DNA of 64,000 nucleotides from Zopfochytrium polystomum (GCA_025765615.1 JAIVFJ010000095.1:1-64000); one strand, 5' to 3'; counted from the first letter of the stretch, positions 45,198 to 57,025 are shown. Numbers and translations are program-made. The notes: a model not told the origin generated them from the letters alone.

Positions 45198-45528
45198 TAT
45201 CCTTAATTATTTTGAGTGGTTTTTAACTTTGACATTTCCTTTTCTTTGAAGGTATTTTCCGGCATTTGGGATATCTCCTTCTTCCTGCCTGACATTTCCT
45301 GTGGCAGTTATTCAGGTTTATCTTTCCTTTTCTCTCAGCATATGGAATATCTTCTTCCCACCCAACATTTACTGTGGTGGTTATTCAGATTCGGGGCATT
45401 TGGCTGTGTTAGTCAGTGTCCCTCAGTTCATTTCTGTGGTTTGCACTGTCCAACTAGGGGCAGAGTAGTGTGAACCTTGCTCAACAGTCTCTCCCTATTA
45501 TAAAAAAATATCGGGATCCAACCTTTCA
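44958..45528. other. Spacer with CT microsatellite
   Basis: A (CT)n tract lies at about 45,160-45,196, followed by T-rich imperfect repeats containing GACATTTCCT. No gene seen. Confidence 0.45.
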
Positions 45529-45544
45529 CTCTGCCTTTTCATTT

Positions 45545-45837
45545 TTTACTTTATTTTTTTTTTTTATTGTTCCAGCCCCGAAGGGCCAACAGGAAGAGAA
45601 AGCGCCATCAATGGTGAACCGTTATAGACTACGTCCAGGTTTCACCTCGGCAAACCCACCCCCATGCACTACGGACTTACAGGGTCGTCAGGCATCTCCA
45701 CCACACCACTCCTTGTGATTCAAGACCATACTCTTTCTTGTTGCCTTGAACAGCTGGTGTCGTGACTTGAACCCTGGGCCCTTGAGTGACAGATACCCAG
45801 ACCCCCATGCTTTCCCAGCTAGGCTCTTATGAGGGGC
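45545..45837 (-). mobile_element. tRNA-derived SINE with 16-bp target duplication
   Basis: 293 bp on the minus strand. The 5' 75 bp look like a tRNA (A-box-like TAGCTGGGAAAGC, B-box GGGTTCAAGTC), followed by an unrelated body and a 3' A-rich tail after TGGAACAAT. Perfect 16-bp direct repeats CTCTGCCTTTTCATTT flank it at 45529-45544 and 45838-45853. A 5'-truncated copy of the body is at 59,401-59,577. SINEs are mobilised by LINE proteins; LINEs are present in this window. Confidence 0.9.
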
Positions 45838-45853
45838 CTCTGCCTTTTCATTT

Positions 45854-47104
45854 ACCCTCCTTCCTTATTTGTACCTGTTCTACCCTCCCTTTTCTTCACA
45901 TGTAAATGGGACTAATGTGAGACTATACTCACTCCTTTGACCCTGCGATCTGGGCCCTAGAGTGAGGGAAAGCAAATAATAGGCTAAAACTAACTTTATT
46001 GGGCTGTTGTCTAGGGGGTATTTCAACCCTACTACTTGCCTAGTCCACAAAGTATCCCTACTGATCTGTCTAACAGGAGTCTCAAACACAAAGAATGAAC
46101 ATTCAGAGGGACAGTCCTCTGAAGGATCGGTGCTGGGGCACTGATTACTTGTGTGGCCGCAGGCCGATGCAAGGGGAAACAGAAGGGCACTAGCAAGGGC
46201 GCAACACAACAGCAGAATAAAGAGAGAGATGAGGGAAACTGGGGTTTTTATCTCAGGAAACTAATCTCAAATACAACAGGAGTGGTTAATAGCGACGGGA
46301 CGGACAGGGCACGACCTAGCGCCCCTCGTTGCAGATGGTGGTGCAGGAGCCCTTGTTGTCACCAGCGACAGGGGTGAGAGAGAGAAGGGAGTCAACTACG
46401 TAGGGGTCGGAAGGTTGCCAGCAGGGAACTCACATGCAGAAACACCTACGATCATACAAGCACCCTGCCAGACTGCGTCAGCACAATCACTCAACCAACA
46501 GGCTTTATCGCATCGCACTCGTACTCACACATCTCACTCTCACAGCAATAGGACCGAGGCAGGCACTCGTAGATCGAACTCTCAGGTGTTGGGGGCTGCA
46601 CTGAGCGCAAGGTTGGGGACAACGACACCGTCGTCGTCGCCACCACCGTTGTGGCAGCGGGCGAGTGCCTGTGATCCTCACTCCAACGCAGAGCCAGTGT
46701 CACACAGTTGGTGGTGGGGCCAGCTGCATTCCCCACCCACGGCCCCTTAAGAGGAGCCCCCGAAGGGACCATGTACTCACTTGGGTGTGTACCACCTCTA
46801 GCTACCCTCACTGTCGCAAGCCAGATGGATGAAGGGACTCTGTATTGGTGCCAAAGGACAGAAATCAGATTGAAGAAAAAGGAAAAAGCGAAATGGCCCA
46901 AAAAACAGAGAGAGAGAAAATTGACAAGTCAACCCCCCCTGACTTGGAGCATCCACCACAATGCTTTAAGTCCCCCCAACCCTATGCGTGTATGTACAAG
47001 TGCCGAAAATAAATAATAAATTAGGCAGGCTTGGGGTATGGCCTGTCAGGCACCCCATCCCTAGGCAGTCGGGCAGTCTCCGTTAGTCACCGAAAAAGAA
47101 AATA
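45854..47104. other. Repeat-like region without recognised genes
   Basis: The stretch around 46,295-46,410 is similar to 56,525-56,650 (shared GGGACGGACA.. GCACGACC and AGAAGGGAGTCAA blocks), so at least part is a dispersed repeat. Open frames are short and unrecognised. Confidence 0.4.
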
Positions 47105-47327
47105 TGTTGAGAAAACCATGGCGCAACAGAAACTGTTAAGACAAAAGTAGTAAAAGCAGACCCAATAAAGATGGGTCAGCCGCAAATACACTTTGATAAC
47201 GCCTTGGAAACTGAAGAACCAGGAATAATAATAGGGGTCCCGATCCTTGCAGTTTTATGACAGGTACACTTGTTTTTGTGAATAAAATCCCTAGACTTTA
47301 TCACTGAGACCTCGGTGTAGTTTCACA
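47105..47327 (+). repeat. LTR-like dispersed repeat, copy 2
   Basis: 223 bp, about 90 percent similar by eye to 13,604-13,827, with the same TGTTGAG start and TTTCACA end. Confidence 0.6.
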
Positions 47328-47579
47328 CTAATTGCAGTTGAAGACTGACATTCTACTTGTTGCTGAACGGCGCTAGGTGGGAGTAGCTCTGTCACTCACA
47401 GAATCAACTCAAGGGGAGGCCTTGTGTGTCCGTGGTGGGCGGTTCACCTCCTGAGCAACGGCTGCTTCCTCCACTTGGACTGAACAGACAGAGAGACAGA
47501 ACAAGAACAACCCCCCTCACCTGTGACAAGGGTGCATTGCGAGGCCTTGCTGTGTGAGACAGTTTCATCAGTAGCAGGA

Positions 47580-48103
47580 AAATCAGTTCACACTGCTGTC
47601 ATGGTACCAAACATCCTCACTTGGTCCTCTTGACTTCATTGCAAAAGCATAGTGTGCCCCTGATGCATTCTCTTTGCCTTTAGCTTTGGTGATGTTGCCG
47701 CCTTGCTTAGGACCTTTTCCTGCTGCACCACTGCCTGTCACCCAGCAATCCTTGCAGAGGTGTGCTGCAATTTAAGCAAGTCTGCTTCTTATTGTCTGCT
47801 TTGGATGCAGTGAAAGTGGCAGAATTTGTCGACTCCCTCTTTGAGCCGCCACCTCCAGCACTTGCTGCCTTGATCCACTGAGCATGGTCCTTGAGGCCCT
47901 GGACAAGTGTCAATACTGAACCAATGAAGTCTTCAATGTTGCCGCTATCATCATACTTTGTCAACAACAGTCATTCCAATTGTATTCATGGTCATCAACG
48001 CAGTAACCGTTGCATAGACCTACATCAGGTGCTCATACATCTTGTATGCAGTTGTGCACCTGCTCAATAGGTGGTAGCTTTCGAAGTAGCTATCTTTGAG
48101 CTT
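47580..48103 (-). mobile_element. Copia Gag C-terminal part with zinc knuckle
   Basis: The minus strand encodes a Gag tail: TKYDDSGNIEDFIGSVLTLVQGL, then a broken CCHC knuckle (CLNC ... HLCKDCW in a neighbouring frame) followed by a Gly/Lys-rich stretch. It continues the Gag fragment on the far side of the gypsy LTR at 48,104-48,506. The two pieces read as one Gag split by the insert. Confidence 0.6.
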
Positions 48104-48400
48104 TGTTATGAATCACCCTCTGGAAACCTCTGGAACCTTATAGAACATTCCTTCATGGAACCTTGTGGAACCTTCTGGAACCTTCTTTGCTTTCCTGACT
48201 TGTCTTGTTGTCATTGGTATCATTGTATTACTAATTGCTCTTTCTGGAACTTTCTTTGAGTCTTGACAAGGAAGACTCTCAAAAGGTATAAAAGGGAGAT
48301 GGGGGACCTGTCCCATACCTCAAATGAATTATTGCTTCCTACAATCATCACTCCTCTCAGTTCCTTGTCTGCCTTGTGCTGTCCTGCCCTGTTCCTGACA
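48104..48400 (+). mobile_element. 5' LTR of a chromodomain Ty3/gypsy element
   Basis: 297 bp, TGTTATGAATC...GTTCCTGACA. The inverted partner is at 57,570-57,882. Contains a heat-shock-element-like array (48,121-48,187), TATAAAA at 48,287-48,293 and, about 35 bp on, the presumed transcription start. Confidence 0.85.
48121..48187 (+). promoter_or_regulatory. Array of heat-shock-element-like GAA/TTC units in LTR
   Basis: Alternating GAAnnTTC pentamers in U3: GAACCTTATAGAACATTCC, then GAACCTTGTGGAACCTTCTG and GAACCTTC. The copy at 57.8 kb is more regular. HSF binds three or more inverted nGAAn units, so this is a strong match in form. Confidence 0.6.
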
Positions 48401-48506
48401 TCATAATTCACTTCACCCTCTCCTACTACTCTCTGCCATCATGTCTGACCCAAACAACACCTTCCCTGATGCAACTGCCTTCCAAGCCTTGTTCCTGACC
48501 AGCCTG
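48401..48506 (+). mobile_element. Gypsy leader with self-priming-type primer site and start of Gag
   Basis: Directly after the LTR lies ATAATTCACTT (48403-48413). It is the exact complement of AAGTGAATTAT in U5/R of the other LTR (57645-57655), positioned where transcription should start. The leader continues to ATG at 48,440 and opens a Gag frame (MSDPNNTFPDATAFQA), which ends at a breakpoint near 48,506 where copia Gag resumes on the other strand. Confidence 0.65.
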
Positions 48507-48712
48507 TGCGTTGTGCTTTTTCTTGTCAGCACATTCACTGCGTATACCACCTTAATGGCATTGTTGGAACCTGTGTATGTGTTGTTTTCACACTCTTCAA
48601 CATAGAGCATTTTCTTCACTTCCAAATAGGTCATGAATAGATGGTTGAAGTTGGTCCAGTTGTCAGTCAATGCCTCAAACTCTGGAATATTTTCGTACTC
48701 CTTGTCCATCAT
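48507..48712 (-). mobile_element. Copia Gag N-terminal part
   Basis: Minus frame starting MMDKEYENIPEFEALTDNWTNFNHLFMTYLEVKKML, the typical copia Gag opening ('...L.G.NW..F...L'). Cut at about 48,507 by the gypsy fragment. Confidence 0.65.
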
Positions 48713-48989
48713 CGTGATCTAGTTGCCGACTGCTCAGTGACCTCGCTGTCCTCACTGGGGAGGGATTGTGCCAGTAGACTTTTCTTGAGTTGGGCTCCAA
48801 AAGTGTGACGCGATCGTGTATCCGAAGGCTCGGCTTTGCCTATGTGATCGATCGTGATTTTCGCCAGTTGCTCGCAGCCGTCGATTGCCTACTTGGTCAT
48901 CGACCGCTACTTCACCAGACCAGGCGTCAATCTGAGAAACAAGAATTGGTTTGTCACATGGAAATTCGACAGAGTATACCTACCCATTG

Positions 48990-49620
48990 ACGGATCTTTC
49001 CTCTATCGGACTTGGACAGAAGGAATTTCAGCACATCCAGTGCAACTTTCTGATGCATCGTTCAGAGCCTCCCGAAATTATTGAGACAAAGATTGTCTGT
49101 AACAAACACATCACTGTTGGGGCTTAAGTATATAAAAATTCTGTTGGATGGTATTCTCGAGAAGACCCCAAGACTGCAAATTGTCATAAACAAATTAACT
49201 GGGTTCGCGTTTACTTCAACCTTTTCCAATCACGTTAGGTCAGCGTCGTTCTCACCGACCGCATTTACGACCAGAATAAATTTTTTGAGGTCAGAACAGG
49301 CCGGTCCGATGAAAGGAACAGCAGAACCGACGTCCGACGCCACATTCAGCACATCTAGGAGGGGCTTGAAAATGTCGTCCCAGTTGGACATCATATCTTT
49401 CGCAAGTCCAGCCCCGCTTTGAATTAAGTCCATAGATCCGGCAAACTTCACCAACGCGCCGTTCTTTGCGTCCCAAGACTTATCTTTCAACTGCTTCAAT
49501 TCGTCGGCCAACTCCCTCAGTTGATTTGCAGCTGTGGAGAGACTGCCAGCGGTGATTCCGGGTCCGAGGCGGTTTCTGGAGGGAACACTACTGCCCCGAG
49601 ATGTTTCACATCTAAAACAT
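48990..49620 (-). pseudogene. Truncated tandem copy of the STAND N-terminus
   Basis: The minus strand matches the end of exon 1, intron 1 and exon 2 of the STAND gene at 49,798-55,652. The exon 1 part keeps SDVGSAVPFIGPACSDLKKFILVVNAVGEND, then an in-frame TGA where the parent has CAA; the exon 2 part has a frameshift and another stop (FGRL-stop). No NACHT follows. It lies directly downstream of the parent in the same orientation, so it arose by tandem duplication and decayed. Confidence 0.8.
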
Positions 49621-49797
49621 GTATTATCATTTCACCTTAAGAAGTTTGGAAAAGGCTAAAAACAGGGGGAAAAAAGGCGAAACAACCGCTGAATTGCACA
49701 AACAGCAACTTTTTTTAGTAGACCGCTTTATATGACATAGGTGCAAATAAACCGTTTGAGTAGTTTCTATGGATGGCTGCAAAGTTCATGGAGATAA

Positions 49798-52700
49798 TTA
49801 AAAATCATCGGGAATCTCCAGAATGCACGCGAGGATATGATCTGCGGCCCATATCAACCGTTTTCCCTCGTGCAAAAAAAATTGATCACGATTCCGGAAC
49901 AGAGATGGAGGCATAGTTATGAGCAGCTTTGTTTGGCCATCTGCTTGGTGCATATAGATCGAGTTCGACTGGCGATAAATTATCACGTCGCTTCCTTTGC
50001 GCTCGCCGATAGTCCACCCTTCCACGTTTTCGAGTTCCGTCTGTTTTATCACCTTGAACGAAGATTCAACTTTGCTAACCCAAAGGGATGAGCCTTGTCC
50101 TTTGCTCAACTCCTCTACCAACGTTTTCTTCGATTTGGAGAGCCGAACATTCGTTTCTGCATCGCGTTTTTCGAAAGAATCAATCCTGTGGAACGATCCA
50201 TTCCGTACAACCGCAATGACTATATCCAACGACGAAGCGATCAGCACTAGTATCTCATCGCCCATCTCCATCGCTTGGATGGACGCAACTTCAGCCATAG
50301 ACATCTCCGCCACGAGCTTTCTTGGGTTACGCATATCCACCATAGAGACCTTCTCTTCCACGTAGTCGGCGGCAAACAGGAAGCACGACTTCTTCGTCGT
50401 GGCAAAACAGGCAGCATAGACGGTGTTGCCGACTGGACAGCATTCCCCGTCAGCAGTGGAGCCGAAACTTACAAGTCCTGAGTCTGGTCCTAAGAGTTTC
50501 TCGTTGTATTGGTAAAGCCGAATTCGGCTGTGCAAATCAAATGATATTTCGTCAATTACACCATCATCGAGTAACAAATACGTGAAGGATTCGTCAAATA
50601 TCATCTCGAGAGGTTTTTTGGCAAACAGCAGCTGTCTGACGTGCTTGAACTTTGCGTATGGTACCTCGTCCCACTGTATTTCGTCCAACGCGATGGACTC
50701 GACCTGCGGTGGCGACGCAGGCCCAATAGTGTATTTGTGGCATTTGTTGTTTTCGTCCAGGATTGTGAATACCCCAGTGGACTCTTCAAAAAAAGTTCGC
50801 GAGATCAACGCTGATAATTTTTCGCCCTCAAGATCATTGAGATCGTGCCAGCTGTCATTTTTTTCAGATTGACCGAGGATAACGTCCACAATACTCCACA
50901 TTTGGAAAGAAGGGCCATCCAGGACTGCTACAATACGGTTGGGATCCGGCATAATCAATTTTCCATTCTTAGACAGAGTTTGCAATTTTATCCATTTCTT
51001 AGTTTCTAGATTTATGATTTTGGTGAAATCATCATTATCATCGTGGTGTAGCAGGTAAGTACGATCTTGTAAAGAGAATGTAAACGTGGAACTGCCGCCA
51101 GTTATTGGAACCGACACCACTGTTTCGAATTGCCCTTCGTTGATTCTCCTTATCACGGAGAGGGAGGGGTCTTGGTCTTTGTCAACGAAGGTGCTAAACT
51201 TCGTGCCGCCTGGGCTTAGGTTCGTCAAAGAAATTATGTCCTTGGCCTTCTCACTCCCAATGTGACAAATTTTGGTGCAATTAAACTTCACTGGGGTCCA
51301 TGGGTCACCATCCCATTTTTTTGTGTTCAGGTCAAGTGAGCGTCGTTGAATGAGCGAATTGGAATCAACACACTTGAGTCCGTAGAGAAGTAATTCGCCT
51401 CCGTGCGCGCTCAACTTGAAATCTTGAAACCCGTCTATTCGCATTTCCTCTCGATTACTCTCTGTTAGGCTTCCATCGGTCTCCTCAAGAAGTGTGAGCG
51501 ACACGCAAACTTCCCGGCTTTCGCTGGTCTTCGCGAAGTTTTTCTCTGTGAGACCATTTGCTTCGGACAGGACTGCCACAACTACCGCTTTCTTTAACGA
51601 TGCACATTGTAGTCCAAATGATTTTGCCTCATTGACTTGAGTAGGGAAGTGGAACTTGACAGATTCAGAATTTTTTCGATTCACTGGATTGCCGGATGAG
51701 AGGAGCCAAATATTAAATGAGCCGTCTTCTAAGCCTGCTATCAGAAGCGTTTGGTGTCCAAGCGAAATGGATTTCAGTGCGAACACCGGCCCATCTGCTT
51801 CGACCTCATTAAAGTCTTTTTTAAGCGGCCGGCAATCGATACTATTTGGATTGGCTTTCGAAGTAATCGCCACCCCTAAGTAATTTTCTTCCTCCGTTGT
51901 CCACTCCAGTAAGCAGGCATCTTTCAGTGAGTTGGCAACTTTCGAAGGGATAAGTTCTTCTCGCGTGTTCGCATTTAGATCCCATCGCATGAGGTTTGTT
52001 GAGTTCAAGACAACCAGTGCCGTATCCCGATGCCTAGTTGGGAAAATCTCAATCGATTTCTCCATCGATTCGTTTTTCCAGCGCGACTGTTTGGGCTGTT
52101 CGTTGCTGCCCGCGTGCACTCCCCACCTCCAAAAGAGCGGAAAGTCTACCCAAACTCCAGGTTGGTCGCGATCCTTGTCCATACAAGACCTGATTGCTTG
52201 ATGGAGCTCTCCAACAGCTGCTACAGAACGAAAAATTTCTTCGGGCTTTTTTGCGAGAATGCCGTAGTGGCGTTCAACAAGACCCATCCAAGCGACTGCT
52301 TTATCGGTAAGAGACGGTAGTTTCTGCACAACAAAACGGAGAGCAGTCCTTGCTACATCCAGAGCCCCTAATGTGCACAGAAGATAGATCCAGTAAGTCG
52401 CCTGGCGTGTGGAAAGCAAGCTCTGCACGCTTTCGGCAAACTTCTGCAAAGTGCCTTCGTCTGGGCTTGATCTCGTCTCCAGTAAAGCCTGATAATGCAA
52501 ATACCAAAATTTGGCAGCGTACTGCGAAAGATAGTTTTTGGCCACGTTCTGGTTTTTGGAGCGTTCGGGGTCCGACTTCTCAACGACAGGTCCAAATAAT
52601 CTGTTTGAACCGATTTTTCCCGAAATATTTTCCTGCTTCTCCAGATTGAGCAGGCGTACAAAACATGCCTGAAGAATCCGAGTATGGCCGTCCCGCGCGT

Positions 52701-55652
52701 CAATCAATTGCCGAAGGCTGGATTTCGAAATCGAATCCCGGAGAGATTTGTGCCCAGCCGCTACTTGCTGAGAGGAATTGACACGAATAAGAAGTCTGTA
52801 CAGAGGGTAGACAACAATGCTGTCGAATTCCTTTCGTCTGGTCTTCCTCTTTTCATTGCCGTCACTGTCCGTCGACGATCCTTGATTATTCAGGTTCACC
52901 GAGAATATGTAAAACAACTCCTCCAAAGTCAACGCCTCCTCTGCATAAAGAATAATAGACATCAATGATTTCAGGCCATCATCACCTTTGTTAAACTTGT
53001 CAAATGACTGAACGGAGTTGCTAAACGACCTGAAGTACAGTTCGGAGAGGCTACGGGACAGAAAATTGAGGGTCACATGCTTGATGCTTTGAGGAGAGAT
53101 CTTGATGTTATCCTGAATAATGTTTACCGCGATTTTCAGCCACAAAAAGTTCCCGTTCGACCTTTTCACGAGAAGATCAGTCTCTCGTTCTGTAATACTC
53201 TCAAACTTCCTGTCAAGGTAATCCCTGAGGTCGGCAGTATTCCCGTCGCGGACGACGGACATTACTTTTTCCTCCCACGGAGTGAGCCCGTCATGGCGCC
53301 TTGACTTCTCCGGAAGCTCGGGCAGATATAGGGTGTCGATTAGGGCGCTCTTCTCGAGTTGAGCCAGTGCTGACGTGAAATTGTTCGGCTTTCCATTCGC
53401 ATCGAGGAGTGCTGACGCAGGGCGGCTTGTGAGAATTATTTTCGGGCTCTCCATTGATTTTTCAAGCCTTTCCATCAATTTTCTATTAAGAACGTCCAGT
53501 AGCAGAATCAGTTTCTTCCTTTCGAAAGGCGGGCATTCGTCGAGCGCATCTATAACGATCACGCTGACATAACCTGATGCGCATTGTAGTAGGAAATCGA
53601 CCCATTTTTCGTAGTCGTTGTTCGACTGAAAGCTTCGCTCGAGAGATCGAACTTTGTCTATCATCTCTTTGGCCTCAATTGGAACCGACTTTAAAACGAG
53701 GCTGTATATCTGATAAATGAGAGTGTCGCACATTGCCGTAAAAGTCCGAGAGTCCGCATCGTCCAATTTGAAGAAAAAGTAGATAGGGCTTTTCCCGTCC
53801 AGCCCGCCAACATTCTCGAACACAAGCTTTGCGCTTATGACAGATTTCCCAAAGCCAGCGTCAGCGCAAAGCAGGAGGCATGGGCGCTTCGCGTCGCCCT
53901 CTAACCTCTGACGAACGAGTTCAACCAACCAATTTCGAGAGTCCGCGGATTGGTCGTCCAAGTGAAACCTCAAGTCTTCAGACATATTTACTCTCGCCAA
54001 CTGAAGGAATTCGTCGGGCACTGATTCGGGCGGTTGGTCCGTTGATCTCTTTGAATTCAAAGCAGCTGCAACAGCCTCGTTGATGTCAAGTCCCTTCAGC
54101 CAGCTTTCGAATTCTCTTATGTGAACAAGTCCGTCTAAATTATGGTCTATACTGTATCTTAGCATCATCTTGTTCCTGACGTCTCCCGCTTGGAAATTGG
54201 ATATGCTGCTCGCAGCAAAGGCCAACACCGCTCCTACAAACTCGTCCGAATCTACAGTGTAACGGTACCGGTGTTCCTTCCAAAACCGGAGTGCTCCAGG
54301 CTGTGTCAGATACATGGATGCCGACTCGAGATGAAATATGTAATGGACGGGCTCAATCACCCAGATAGACTTGATTGCAAAATCAATTTGTTTCTCCATT
54401 TCCGTTAAGTCCTCTGCACCACCCACGGCATCCATCTAGGCGATTTAGGTTGGGGATTAAAACGAAACAGGTCAGCGAATACTGACCAATCGACCCATGA
54501 TAGCTCCTCGTCTTCTTCTATACTTGGAGAGAAGGAATTTCAAAACGTCTGTGGCAACTTCCGCCGCGTTAACCATCGCTCTCCCAAAGTCACTAATGCA
54601 AAGATCGTCTGTAACAACAACATCACTGTGGGGGCTAAAGTAGACAGTAACTCTAAATTCGATGGCTCTCTTGAGAAGGTCACAAGACTGGGCACCGTAT
54701 TAAGCAAACGAACGTAATTCGCACATCCTCATACCTTTTGCAATTGTGAGAGGGCCGCATCATTTTCACCGACCGCCTTTACGACAGAAATAATTTTTTT
54801 TGCGCCAGAACAGAGTATTCCGATTATGGGTACAGTAGAACCGACGTCTGACACAAATTCAAGGATGGACAAGACTGGTTTGATTGCTTCTTCCCAGTGG
54901 GAGAAGACGTCCTTCGCATGTCCAGCCGCTTTTTGTACGTTTTCGAAACCATTGAGCAGAGTTTCTGCGGTTTTGGCAACTTTCGTCATCGCACCGCCCC
55001 GTGCGTTTCGATCATACTTACACGCCTCGTAGCTCAATTTCTCCAATTCGGCGGTCAAGGCGTTCAGCTGATCTACCACTTGTGGAGAGACTGCCAGCGG
55101 CGGGGCGGCTACTGGACTGCACATCACTGCTCCTAGATGCGAGTTGACGCAAGACACACGAACCGCGAGCATCAAAGTTTTTGGAGAGATCGTCGCTCTT
55201 GCATCGAACTCTTTCAGGCCATCCAAGAACTCGCCAATGCGGAGATTGTCATCAGCCGGTGGAGCCTTCTCGTCGTTATTGACGAAGAACGTTAAGCGGT
55301 TAATATCCTGAGGCCCGCACTCGGGAAGCCGCCTTAGAATGTAATTTGAAACATCTACCAAGCGGTCTTCCTCCGTTAGAGGAAGGTTCCATGAACGAGC
55401 CGCTGACGGCTTGATGGTCCGGTCTTCGGGCGAGGTCTTGAAGTACTGTGAGCCCTGGGTTATTTGCAGTGACGTATCAAAATAGACAGTCATTTCGATG
55501 AGCGGAGAGGTGAGCTGGATGCGGCTCTCGCGGATCACAGTGGATGACGACATTGCTGCCTCCTCTTTCAGCGGAATCACGCGCGAATTCAGCCATCGAG
55601 GCTGGACAAAAAGGAAACTTTCGTGCAAAGAGAGAGTATTGACGATGTCCAT
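49798..55652 (-). CDS. STAND/NLR-like protein: helical N-terminus, EF-hand, NACHT, propeller-like C-terminus
   Basis: Exons 54735-55652, 54487-54687 and 49798-54435 join in phase 0 to 1,918 residues. Residues about 190-306 are helical (FSHWEEAIKPVLSILEFVSDVGSTVPIIG, a pattern of fungal STAND N-termini). An EF-hand loop is perfect at residues 470-481 (D-H-N-L-D-G-L-V-H-I-R-E). NACHT follows: Walker A in CADAGFGKSV (about 563-572), Walker B VIVIDALDEC (665-674), a sensor region LTSRP, then winged-helix-like sequence. The last 850 residues are beta-rich with weak WD-like repeats (LIAGLEDGSFNIWLL) and no sharp motifs, probably a degenerate propeller. STAND proteins switch from ADP to ATP states and oligomerise on sensing a ligand; in fungi many act in non-self recognition. 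An effector domain at the N-terminus is not identified. Confidence 0.85.
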
Positions 55653-56782
55653 TCGGAGCTTCTCGAGCGTTGGACGGGGGGGAACGCGTCGCTGTCCTTA
55701 ATATGAGCGAAGTGAGTGAAACTGAACGAAAAGTGAGGGTGAGCTTACCAGGAAGTGCAAGTTGTCAAGTCCTTGGCTTCTGTTTTCAAACCGGCTGGGA
55801 TGGGTGTTATTGAGACGTGAGCGGGGAAGAGGGGTCCTGCGAGCAGAAATCGTTCACGGTAAATACCAACCCTTCAGAACCAGGCCGCCACGGTGATGTC
55901 CGTCTAAATCCACCGCGATCTCGCCCAGTGTATCAAATTGATATTTGGATTTCACAGGGACAGTCCCATCGTCATGGCTCTCGAGCTCCTCGTAGCCCTC
56001 GTTTCGCGCTCGGTGGCCATCAACGCTCATCGTTGGCCGGGGTTGGGGTTGCGCAAGTGGCCGGAGCATTTGTGGGGGGAAGCGGAAAAGGCTGAAGATA
56101 CACGAACAAAAAAAAAAAATAATAAAATAATAAAATTGCACGGATCAACGAAGGGGGCGGTGCCCCCCCTTTTGTCTTCGTCGGTTGTCTGGCAGAAGTG
56201 GTGACAAAGCTGCAATAATTCTATTCTCCAACCAACTACCGTGGAGGGAGACACGGTCTTGTTTCACTCTGAGTGCCAACCAAAAAAATCCCCCGCTATT
56301 TGTTTCCGCTCAGTGTTACTCCCCAGGCCACATACCGACCAAGTTGGGGACGGAGTCAACTTAGGCCGTTGCCACCAGACCAAGCTAGTTGAGGTATGAT
56401 TTCCGCAGGCCAGTGTGAGCATGCCAAGCTGGGGTGAGCGTTCTGTTTCCTTTCGATACCCTCCATTAACGATGACTGATGAACCTGCACTGTCGGGACG
56501 GGGGCAAACGGGGCGAGGGAGCATGATGGGACGGACAAAGCACGACCGATGGTCGCAAGCGCCCCTCATCACGCGGGAGCCGAAGTGCGCTTGCTGTCGC
56601 CAACGATGGGGGAGGGAGAAGGGAGTCAAACATGTAGGGGTCGGTGTTGTTGGACCCAACTGACGCCGCATGGTGCAGCTTGGGCCCCACGGGACGAGTC
56701 CAATTACAAACGAGAATATATGCGCAACTTGCCGTTACAATAGAACCCTGACTTTTTCAAAAAGCCTTTCAGCTTATACTGG
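55653..56782. other. Upstream region of the STAND gene, repeats
   Basis: A short minus frame at 55,854-56,030 (MSVDGHRARNEGYEELESH...) could be an exon of an unknown gene, but it has no partner exon or domain. The 56,525-56,650 part matches a repeat at 46.3 kb. No other gene seen. Confidence 0.35.
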
Positions 56783-56860
56783 GCAAAAGCATAACACCAG
56801 CTGGGATTCGATACCCAGCGCTTAGCACGCGCTGTGCGCACACTAACCACAGTACAGTAA
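56783..56860 (-). repeat. tRNA-like sequence (degenerate, SINE head or pseudogene)
   Basis: The minus strand reads TGTGGTTAGTGTG (A-box-like) and, 30 bp on, CTGGGTATCGAATCCCAG, a T-arm-like hairpin with an 8-nt loop where a functional tRNA has 7. No clean acceptor stem or anticodon arm could be drawn, so a working tRNA is unlikely. Confidence 0.45.
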
Positions 56861-57025
56861 CCAGTGCATTATAATATCTGACCATACAATGTTCGGACCA
56901 AGAAATTATAGTAAATTTACTATGTCCACCATGTTTGCCTACTTGATTGTCGTTAGTTGTCAGTCTTTGACCCTGTCTGTTGTACGAGATCTTCTTATTG
57001 AGTCTGGTTATAGCTTCTGTAAGGA

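Noticed and set aside
56783..56860. Functional tRNA gene
   Set aside because: The T-loop has 8 nt, and no acceptor or anticodon stem can be drawn; kept only as tRNA-like sequence.
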